Source: Pseudoalteromonas sp. P1-9
GTDB lineage: Bacteria; Pseudomonadota; Gammaproteobacteria; Enterobacterales; Alteromonadaceae
Reading direction: 5' to 3'
Length of the DNA stretch: 64,000 nt
Assembly (NCBI RefSeq): GCF_001399975.1
Contig: NZ_LKBD01000004.1
Span: forward strand, 163,630-227,629
The translations under genes were made by a program, and so were the position numbers. Numbering within the stretch: position 1 is the first letter of the stretch; each line of letters begins with the position of its first letter. Positions 57,672-64,000 of this stretch are shown in pieces. The notes beneath the pieces were generated by a model. The model did no database searches and had not been told where the DNA came from. It saw only the letters and a list, made by a program, of their open reading frames with translations.

Positions 57672-58612
57672 AACCCCTCACCTTGCTCATGTAGCTTAAT
57701 AAAGGCGTTAAAGATCAGCTCATCAATATCACAAAATGGTGAGCTGTCGATGACACCCGTTATCAACTCTATAGGACTATCATGCTGCACATCAAAATCA
57801 ACGTCATTCATTTGCGTAATCAAACAATCAAGTAGCTCTTGCGTATTATGTTTGTCCGCATTGCTTACTAGCGCAACAAACCCATTTTCATCGTAATGCG
57901 CGATTAAATCAGTTGCTCTAAATGTGGTTTTATAAAGTTCAGCAGTTGTATTTAAAATAGTTGTATACTTCTGGTGATCATGTCGATAACTAAGCAGTCC
58001 CTTCATAAACAAATACACTACCGAGACTTTAAGATTTAACTTTTGACACACCTTTAAACTAATCGGCGCTAATAACTTAAAGCCGGCTTTGTTTGATAAC
58101 CCTGTGACAGGGTCTGTGGTATTTGGTAATTTATTTACTAACTCAAGTTCCACAAGCACCGCAAGCTCTTTCAATAGGGTAATATCGTCGCTATTAAAAT
58201 TACGAGGTTTGCTATCAATAATGCACAAGGTACCCAAACGGCATCCATTTTCATGTTCAAGAGGGATCCCCGCATAAAAGCGAATATTTGGCTCGCCCTG
58301 TACCAACGGGTTATCTGCAAAACGTTCATCCGCTAAAGTATCTGTTACAACCAATGCTTGCTCACTCAAAATTGCATGGCCGCAAAAGGAAATATCTCGC
58401 GGTGTTTCACTTGCCGTTAAACCGACACAAGACTTAAACCACTGCCGCTCTTTATCAACTAACGATACTAATGCGATAGGTACGTTAAACATTTTTGCGG
58501 CAATTTGCGTGACTCTATCGAGCCTTTGCTCAGACGGTGTGTCGAGCACATTTAAGCTTTGTAAGGTTTTAATTCTTGTATTTTCATTGGCTGGTAAATC
58601 GGGGGTTAGCAT
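57668..58612 (-). CDS. GAF-domain protein with a degenerate GGDEF domain
   Basis: A 314-residue cytoplasmic protein. Residues about 20-160 form a GAF domain of the type found before diguanylate cyclases ([22 protein letters not shown], then SFCGHAI and FYAGIPL). The second half starts [12 protein letters not shown] like a GGDEF domain, but the signature position reads HYDENGF after RATDL, so the active site is lost. It probably signals by binding rather than synthesis. It is divergent from the TetR gene at 58750. Confidence 0.82.
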   Translation of the reverse strand: MLTPDLPANENTRIKTLQSLNVLDTPSEQRLDRVTQIAAKMFNVPIALVSLVDKERQWFKSCVGLTASETPRDISFCGHAILSEQALVVTDTLADERFADNPLVQGEPNIRFYAGIPLEHENGCRLGTLCIIDSKPRNFNSDDITLLKELAVLVELELVNKLPNTTDPVTGLSNKAGFKLLAPISLKVCQKLNLKVSVVYLFMKGLLSYRHDHQKYTTILNTTAELYKTTFRATDLIAHYDENGFVALVSNADKHNTQELLDCLITQMNDVDFDVQHDSPIELITGVIDSSPFCDIDELIFNAFIKLHEQGEGF

Positions 58613-58701
58613 AGTGAACTCTCATATTACATTACACACAGTATAGGCAACATTGAATTAAATGCGGTGTTCGCGAACAGCTAATTGAAACATTTACTTT
58701 T

Positions 58702-58746
58702 AGTACGCTCGTGCTATTATCACACAAATAATAGCACGAGCGTACT
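58702..58746. promoter_or_regulatory. Perfect 19-bp inverted repeat: operator of the TetR gene
   Basis: AGTACGCTCGTGCTATTAT (58702-58720) is repeated exactly in inverted form at 58728-58746 with a seven-base centre. Each arm is itself an imperfect palindrome (AGTACGCTCGTGCT). A TATTAT -10 candidate lies in the left arm, and the right arm ends 3 bases before the ATG. It would fit two TetR dimers and autorepression. Confidence 0.75.
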
Positions 58747-58749
58747 TTT

Positions 58750-59346
58750 ATGAGTAAAGGTCAAGAAACAAAACAGCAGATCCTCGCAACGGCGTTAAAA
58801 ATTGCTACACAGTCAAGCTTAGACAATCTCACTATTGGCGGCCTTGCAGTTGCCACAGGCATGTCAAAATCGGGCTTGTTTTCGCATTTCAAATCAAAAG
58901 AAACGCTGCAATTAAATGTACTAACATTCGCCAATGAACTTTTTCAAAGCACGGTTATACAGCCAATCAACCGCGAGCTTGATCCTCTTGCTCAATTACT
59001 TAGCTTATGTGAGAACTGGCTAGATTGGTATGAAAACCAAGCAAAGACCTGCATTTTTATCTCCGCGGCAGTGGAGTTTGATGACCAACCAGGCGCTATA
59101 CACGACCAAGTTAAGCAAGATCTAGCAAATTGGCTTGGCTATTTAACTCACAAAGTTAAGCAAGTGATAAGTGCGGGGCAATTCAAACAAGATGTAAGCG
59201 CAGAACAATTTGTGTTTGAACTCTACGCACTTTATTTGGGCAGCCAAAGCATGTCGTGGCTAGGTGTTGAAGACGCTGAGCATAGCCGTTTTAAAACAGC
59301 CCTAAACCAATTAATTGAGCGCCACCGCGCAGAGGAATCTGTATGA
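58750..59346 (+). CDS. TetR/AcrR family transcriptional regulator (hydrolase-linked)
   Basis: A 198-residue regulator with helix-turn-helix LTIGGLAVATGMSKSGLFSHFKSKE at residues about 27-51 and a C-terminal ligand domain (ENWLDWYENQAKTCIFISA). The last codon overlaps the ATG of the alpha/beta hydrolase, so regulator and enzyme form one unit. The gene has an exceptional palindromic operator pressed against its start and no ordinary Shine-Dalgarno sequence. The inducer is unknown, possibly a hydrolase substrate or product. Confidence 0.9.
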   Translation: MSKGQETKQQILATALKIATQSSLDNLTIGGLAVATGMSKSGLFSHFKSKETLQLNVLTFANELFQSTVIQPINRELDPLAQLLSLCENWLDWYENQAKTCIFISAAVEFDDQPGAIHDQVKQDLANWLGYLTHKVKQVISAGQFKQDVSAEQFVFELYALYLGSQSMSWLGVEDAEHSRFKTALNQLIERHRAEESV

Positions 59347-60185
59347 GCAGTAAAATCTATTTTTCATCATCGGCAAAAAGAAAGCCGCTTGCCTACTATC
59401 TGATTAAAGCGGCATCGACTACCGCGCTTAAAATTGCTCCAAAGTTTGCCTTTAATCAAACGAGAAAATTACTGTTAACACCGGTAAAAAACCGCAAAAG
59501 AACAACATTGTCAGCCCAGTTTACGCAACAAAAACTAGCAACCGAGCACGGTGACTTACACCTTACCTCAATTGGTGAAGGTCCTGCTGTGGTTTTTACC
59601 CATGGCTGGTCTGGTAGTAGCCGCCAATTTTTACCACTTATGGAGAAAGTAGCAGCAAGTGGATTTAAAGCGATGGCATTTGATCATTACGGTCATGGTG
59701 AAAGCGATGGTAAGTTTGCCAATTTACCGCTTTTTATCAAAGGGCTAAAATCGATAATGGCAAGCATTGAGCAGCCCAAAGCAATTGTCAGTCATTCTAT
59801 GGGAACAATTGCAGCGCTTAATGTGAGTAAAGATGTACCCCATTTTTTAATCGCGCCTACCTTTGGCTTTTACGATTCTTTTGAACAACGTATTTTGAAT
59901 ACGGGCATTCATCAACACTTATTTAGTGGCGTGCTAAAAAGTGTTGAAGATGAACACGGTATGCGTTTTGGTGAGATTTTGCCTGAATTACACGTTGCAG
60001 GTCACGCCCATCCTATTCATATTATTCACGATCAAAAAGACCGATTTGCTAAGTTTGAATTAACCAATCAACAAGCAAGTCAGCACAGCCATATCAATTT
60101 AAAAGCTGTTAATAAACTTGGTCACGGTCGCATTATAAACTCAAATGAAACGTGGCAGTTTATGAAGCAAAGTTTATTCGCTTAG
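59343..60185 (+). CDS. Alpha/beta hydrolase
   Basis: A 280-residue hydrolase. The oxyanion region is FTHGWSGSSRQF, the nucleophile elbow SHSMG (Ser152), the acid is probably in IHDQKDRF, and the His is in LGHGRIINS. AFDHYGHGESDG is typical of the fold. There is no signal peptide. The N-terminal ~65 residues are basic and of unknown role. Substrate is unknown, with an ester or lipid likely. It is coupled to the TetR gene (ATGA overlap) and converges on the VOC gene, overlapping it by 12 bases. Confidence 0.87.
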   Translation: MSSKIYFSSSAKRKPLAYYLIKAASTTALKIAPKFAFNQTRKLLLTPVKNRKRTTLSAQFTQQKLATEHGDLHLTSIGEGPAVVFTHGWSGSSRQFLPLMEKVAASGFKAMAFDHYGHGESDGKFANLPLFIKGLKSIMASIEQPKAIVSHSMGTIAALNVSKDVPHFLIAPTFGFYDSFEQRILNTGIHQHLFSGVLKSVEDEHGMRFGEILPELHVAGHAHPIHIIHDQKDRFAKFELTNQQASQHSHINLKAVNKLGHGRIINSNETWQFMKQSLFA

Positions 60186-60551
60186 CGCAATGAGCGTACC
60201 TTCAATAGAACGTACATACGCCAAGTTTTTACCTTCCATTTCATGCGGTGCAGAAAGTGGTTCTGCGCCTGCATCTACCGCTTTTGCAAATGCTAAATTA
60301 ATGTCATCAACCTTTAAGACTAATTCAAAACCAAGTGCCGGTTGTTTTGGCTGCGCGCGAATATAACTCTGCTTAAAGTGAGATTGCGCTAAGGGATGCG
60401 CCGCGAAGGCAATACACGCACCTTGGAAGTCCAGCTCGCCATATTGCCCGTCTTCATCGAGCTGAGCCGTGCTGACGGCAAATGCTTGGAAGTAGAAATC
60501 TAACGTTTCTTCAACATTATCAACGTAGATAACCGTTTTTAAGTAATCCAT
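60174..60551 (-). CDS. VOC-superfamily (glyoxalase/bleomycin-resistance fold) protein
   Basis: A 125-residue protein with two beta-alpha-beta-beta-beta modules: TVIYVDNVEETLDFYFQAF at the start and LVLKVDDINLAFAKAVDAGAEPLSAP in the second half. It is a small cytoplasmic VOC protein. A dioxygenase, isomerase or binding role cannot be separated from sequence. It overlaps the hydrolase tail to tail. Confidence 0.83.
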   Translation of the reverse strand: MDYLKTVIYVDNVEETLDFYFQAFAVSTAQLDEDGQYGELDFQGACIAFAAHPLAQSHFKQSYIRAQPKQPALGFELVLKVDDINLAFAKAVDAGAEPLSAPHEMEGKNLAYVRSIEGTLIALSE

Positions 60552-60637
60552 TTATGACATGATGGTTAATTATTCTTATTGTCTAATTATTAGCACATAA
60601 CTGCTGGTAATTGCAGCTATTTCCATCATCACATACG

Positions 60638-60664
60638 AAAAAAGCACCTATTCGGTGCTTTTTT
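60638..60664. terminator. Terminator downstream of der
   Basis: AAGCACC / GGTGCTT with loop TATTC, flanked by A and T runs on both sides, 15 bases after the der stop. Confidence 0.84.
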
Positions 60665-60678
60665 CAACAAATCTAAAA

Positions 60679-62157
60679 TTAAGGCTTTTTGCTATACATT
60701 TTAGAAATACGTTTGCGCTGTCGCTGCTGCGACAAGGTCATCTTATTAGTGCGACCTGCATACGGGTTATCACCTTCTCTAAATTCAATCTTGATTGGCG
60801 TACCCATAACCTTAAGCGCTTTGCGATAATAGTTCATCATATAACGCTTGTACGAATCAGGTAAGTCTTTAACTTGGTTACCGTGAATAACGATAATTGG
60901 CGGGTTGTATCCCCCTGCGTGCGCGTATTTTAACTTAACACGACGACCACGTACTAACGGCGGCTGGTGATCAGCTTGTGCCATGTCCATAATACGGCGT
61001 AACATTGCAGTGCTGATACGTTTTGTTGCCGATTCATAGGCTTCATCTACTGATTCAAATAAATGACCAACACCAGTACCGTGCAGCGCCGAGATAAAGT
61101 GAATACGCGCAAAATCAATAAAACCTAAACGACGATCAAGCTCTGATTTAATGCGATCTTTTACATCCGTATCCAAGCCATCCCACTTATTTACCGCAAT
61201 CACTAATGAACGACCCGCATTAAGCGTATAGCCTAATAAGCTTAAGTCTTGATCACTAATACCTTCACGTGCATCAATTACCAGTAACACAACGTTTGCA
61301 TCTTCAATCGCTTTCAGTGTTTTAATTACTGAGAACTTTTCAACAACGTCAGATACTTTTTTACGTTTACGCACACCAGCTGTGTCAATCAGTACGTACT
61401 CTTTCTCATTGCGTGTCATTGGAATATACACAGAGTCACGAGTGGTCCCTGGCATATCGTAAACAATAACGCGCTCTTCACCTAAAATACGGTTTGTAAG
61501 AGTCGATTTACCCACATTAGGACGACCAATGATCGCAAGTTTAACCGGTTTGTCTGGGCGCTCACCGTCAACGTCTTCACCTTCGTTTTCATCATCGTAA
61601 AGTGAATCAACTAAGTCATCTTCAAACTCTTCCGGATTTGCTTCACGATACGCTTCAGCATATTCAGCAATGACTGGCTGTAGTGCCGTATCAAGTAACG
61701 ATGTAATACCACGACCATGAGCTGCAGCGATTTGATATACTTCGCCAAGTGCGAGTTGGTAAAACTCAGCACAGTTTGAATCCGCATCAATACCATCAAT
61801 CTTGTTGGCAACAACAAATACTTTCTTTTGCTGTTTACGTAAGTGATCTGCAATGCCAATATCAGATGCGGTTAAGCCCGCTCTAGCATCAACTAAAAAC
61901 ATTACAATATCAGCCTCTTCAATCGCTAACAGCGATTGCTCAGCCATTTCAGATTCAATGCCCTGCTCAGACCCGTCGATACCGCCAGTATCCACTAAAA
62001 TGAACTCGTAATCTTCATAACTCGCCTGACCATATTTACGATCGCGTGTCAGACCTGGAAAGTCTGCCACAAGTGCATCACGCGTTCGCGTCAAGCGATT
62101 AAACAATGTTGATTTCCCAACATTAGGACGGCCCACAAGGGCAATCACAGGAAGCAT
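60679..62157 (-). CDS. der: Ribosome-associated GTPase Der (EngA)
   Basis: A 492-residue tandem GTPase for 50S subunit assembly. The first G domain has [13 protein letters not shown] (about 8-20), DTGG and NKID. The second has [12 protein letters not shown] (about 210), DTAG and NKWD. A KH-like domain (about 380-490) follows, with a basic tail [15 protein letters not shown]. The ATG at 62155-62157 has GAGG six bases upstream and the family N-terminus, so the TTG two codons earlier was rejected. The linker between G domains is acidic (about 160-205). Confidence 0.96.
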   Translation of the reverse strand: MLPVIALVGRPNVGKSTLFNRLTRTRDALVADFPGLTRDRKYGQASYEDYEFILVDTGGIDGSEQGIESEMAEQSLLAIEEADIVMFLVDARAGLTASDIGIADHLRKQQKKVFVVANKIDGIDADSNCAEFYQLALGEVYQIAAAHGRGITSLLDTALQPVIAEYAEAYREANPEEFEDDLVDSLYDDENEGEDVDGERPDKPVKLAIIGRPNVGKSTLTNRILGEERVIVYDMPGTTRDSVYIPMTRNEKEYVLIDTAGVRKRKKVSDVVEKFSVIKTLKAIEDANVVLLVIDAREGISDQDLSLLGYTLNAGRSLVIAVNKWDGLDTDVKDRIKSELDRRLGFIDFARIHFISALHGTGVGHLFESVDEAYESATKRISTAMLRRIMDMAQADHQPPLVRGRRVKLKYAHAGGYNPPIIVIHGNQVKDLPDSYKRYMMNYYRKALKVMGTPIKIEFREGDNPYAGRTNKMTLSQQRQRKRISKMYSKKP

Positions 62158-62181
62158 ATTCAACCTCTTAAATAAACAACA

Positions 62182-62218
62182 AAAGGCTTCGTCCAGAGCA
62201 AGCCGTAACGAAGCCTTT
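62182..62218 (-). terminator. Hairpin between bamB and der
   Basis: AAAGGCTTCGT / ACGAAGCCTTT is an 11-base-pair stem with a 15-base loop and a short TTTT end on the minus strand. It probably reduces read-through from bamB into der. Confidence 0.6.
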
Positions 62219-62248
62219 AATTTACCAAGTCACACTTGGCAATAAATA

Positions 62249-63436
62249 TTAATTCGCTAGTGGTAAGTTTACTAAACTCACTTCACCATCACGCGTGATA
62301 ACAATTAGTTTATCACCCGCTGTAATTGGCTCGACGTAGAAACCTGAACTATCGAATTCACTGCGCGATACAAGATCGCCGGTTTCTTTATCTAACCAGT
62401 GTAGGTTACCTTCTTGGTCACCTGTTACTAGATAGTTGCCAAATACTGTTGGACCCGTCAAAAACCAACCATTTAAAGCTGGTTGACTCCAACGTTCAAT
62501 ACCTGAGCTTGCATCTAAAGCATAGATAGAACCTTGGCTATCTACCAAATAGATATTGCGACCATCAACGGTAAAATCGCGATAGCCACTGTATTCACGC
62601 TTCCAAAGCACATTACCTGAACGAATATCAACAGCCACTAAGTTGCCGTTATACGCCAGTGAATAAACAGTTGAGCCCTGTACAACTGGCTGCGTATCTA
62701 CATCCGCTAAACGTTCAAACTCTGATGCACCTTGTGGAATTGCAACGTCAGCTTGCCACGCTAAAAAGCCATTTTCTGCGATAACTACTGACAGCTTACC
62801 GTTCTCTTCACCAAAGATAACACCGCCGTTTGCTGATTGCGGAGAGCTAATACCACGTAATGTAAGTGCTGGCACTTCATGCTCATACACCCAACGCTGT
62901 TCACCTTCATCTGGATGTAGTGCAACTAACTTACCTGAACCTAAATTCACATAAATTAAACCATCGCCTGCAGCAGGTGCTGAAAGTGCTTCGCCTGGTA
63001 CTTGTTTGCGCCAAGAAAGTTCACCTGTTTCACGATCAAGTGCAATCACTTCACCGCGTTCTGTACCAACAAAAATTTTGCCGTACGCTTCGCTTAAGCC
63101 ACCCGATAGCTTAGCGCTATCGTCATCTTCCCATGGCCAAAACGCTGGGTTTTTACGTACATCGCTGCGCCAAAGTTCTTTGCCGCTGTTAATATCAATT
63201 GCTTTGATTTCACCACGACGTGACGCTACAAATACTGTGTCTTTGTAAACCACCGGCGAAAGACGCGAAAAATAATGTTCAACACCAGAACCGACACTAG
63301 TTTGCCATACGCTATCAGCTTCAAACTGATTAACGATTTCAGGCAGTGTTAACTCGTCTTCTTCATCATCACTTGATGAACAGCCCGTTAAACCAAGTGT
63401 TAGCAGCAACAAGGTTGCTAAGGTAATTTTTTTCAT
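62249..63436 (-). CDS. bamB: Outer-membrane protein assembly factor BamB
   Basis: A 395-residue lipoprotein with lipobox LGLTGC (lipidated Cys19), directed to the outer membrane by the following SSSDD residues. The rest is a PQQ-type eight-blade propeller with repeated blocks such as GKELWRSDVRKNP, GELSWRKQVPGE, EQRWVYEHEVP and GNVLWKREYSG. It is a subunit of the BAM complex that inserts beta-barrels. It sits between yfgM and der, as in E. coli, with a 7-base gap to yfgM. Confidence 0.96.
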   Translation of the reverse strand: MKKITLATLLLLTLGLTGCSSSDDEEDELTLPEIVNQFEADSVWQTSVGSGVEHYFSRLSPVVYKDTVFVASRRGEIKAIDINSGKELWRSDVRKNPAFWPWEDDDSAKLSGGLSEAYGKIFVGTERGEVIALDRETGELSWRKQVPGEALSAPAAGDGLIYVNLGSGKLVALHPDEGEQRWVYEHEVPALTLRGISSPQSANGGVIFGEENGKLSVVIAENGFLAWQADVAIPQGASEFERLADVDTQPVVQGSTVYSLAYNGNLVAVDIRSGNVLWKREYSGYRDFTVDGRNIYLVDSQGSIYALDASSGIERWSQPALNGWFLTGPTVFGNYLVTGDQEGNLHWLDKETGDLVSRSEFDSSGFYVEPITAGDKLIVITRDGEVSLVNLPLAN

Positions 63437-63443
63437 AAATCAC

Positions 63444-64000
63444 CTACAGCGTCTGAGCAACAGCTAGATTATCCAATTTAACTTGAAGAAGCTGATTTTG
63501 CGTTTCACCTGCTGCATCAAGTGCTGCTTGGTATGCTAAACGTGCATTGTCTTTATCGTCTTTAGCAAGATAGATGTCACCTTTAAGCTCTTCTACTTGT
63601 GCTTTGAACGCTTCTGGCAACGTTGCGTTTAGTTTTGCAAGTGCTGCATCAAAGTTTCCTTCTGCAAGTTCAATACGTGCAATACGCGTTGTAGCAATGG
63701 CTTTCAATTCAGCTTTTGGTGCATTGGTTACAATCCACTCTAGCTTTTCTTTTGCTGCACTGTAGTCTTTTGTATCAACTGCTTCACGCGCGCTTACAAA
63801 CGCAGCTAATACAGAATAGCTAGAATCTTTATACTCAGATAAAAATGCATCTGACTTTGCAAGTACGTCAGAGTTCTCTTGGCCTGCCGTTGAGATTAAC
63901 TGCGTGTAGGCATCCGACGCTGCTTCAGCGCTATCAATTTGCGATTGGTTATATGCTTTCCAGCCATATAAACCACCTAAACCTAGCACTACACCGGCAA
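63444..64000 (-). CDS. yfgM: YfgM, ancillary SecYEG translocon subunit (N-terminus beyond the right edge)
   Basis: At least 185 codons of a protein that continues past the window edge. The frame stays open up to 64000 and reads AGVVLGLGGLYGW, the end of a single membrane helix. A periplasmic TPR-like domain follows, with YTQLISTAGQ, AREAVDTKDYSAAKEKLEWIV, ATTRIARIELAEGNFDAAL and GDIYLAKDDKDNARLAYQAAL. This matches YfgM, which associates with SecYEG and periplasmic chaperones. Position upstream of bamB and der supports it. Confidence 0.9.
   Translation of the reverse strand, partial: AGVVLGLGGLYGWKAYNQSQIDSAEAASDAYTQLISTAGQENSDVLAKSDAFLSEYKDSSYSVLAAFVSAREAVDTKDYSAAKEKLEWIVTNAPKAELKAIATTRIARIELAEGNFDAALAKLNATLPEAFKAQVEELKGDIYLAKDDKDNARLAYQAALDAAGETQNQLLQVKLDNLAVAQTL

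Overview
The window is a stretch of chromosome from a marine gammaproteobacterium of the order Alteromonadales. Pseudoalteromonas or a close relative is the best guess. The pointers are the fused argH(A) gene, the rpoH-ftsX-ftsE-ftsY-rsmD block, a KdkA-type Kdo kinase in place of an enterobacterial core cluster, a DUF3545 protein and moderate AT richness. I saw no rRNA, tRNA, CRISPR array or intact insertion sequence. The genus is inferred from gene content and protein resemblance, not from a marker tree.

Layout. 1-2.3 kb: the N-terminus of a GH63/YgjK-like glucosidase cut by the window edge, a secreted helical-repeat protein and a membrane diguanylate cyclase. 2.3-7 kb: yaaA, talB-pgi, a DUF3545 protein and ung. 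7-11.8 kb: the threonine operon thrL-thrA-thrB-thrC with a complete leader-peptide attenuator. 11.9-15.3 kb: a lone receiver protein divergent from a sensor kinase, then rdgC. 15.4-20.1 kb: an AT-rich island with a two-gene nuclease-helicase pair of Hachiman/AbpAB type, bracketed by long inverted mosaic repeats. 20.2-25.8 kb: rpoH, preceded by a sigma-E-like promoter and a perfect CIRCE operator, then ftsX/ftsE/ftsY, rsmD and yjaG. 25.9-31.5 kb: a large coiled-coil protein, a DUF2721 protein, an HD-GYP response regulator, a LysR regulator and a 2OG-Fe(II) dioxygenase. 31.5-37 kb: ubiA/ubiC, a FliL-like protein, glpG/glpE and kbl/tdh. 37.2-49 kb: lipopolysaccharide inner-core genes (gmhB, two GT9 glycosyltransferases, kdkA, hldE, gmhA, waaA), two Wzi-family outer-membrane barrels, a TetR regulator and coaD. 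49-50.2 kb: a small membrane protein and an extraordinary RGGGIIKTDS repeat protein. 50.5-57.7 kb: the arginine cluster argCBFGH(A), divergent from argE across a region with ArgR boxes. 57.7-64 kb: a GAF protein with a decayed GGDEF domain, a TetR regulator with its hydrolase, a VOC protein, der, bamB and the start of yfgM.

Most genes are conserved housekeeping or biosynthesis. The parts that stand out are: the defence-like island between rdgC and rpoH; the combined sigma-E and HrcA-type control signals in front of rpoH; the 15-residue tandem-repeat protein of unknown role; the palindromic operator that abuts the start codon of the second TetR gene; and several hairpins placed where they could control the next gene.
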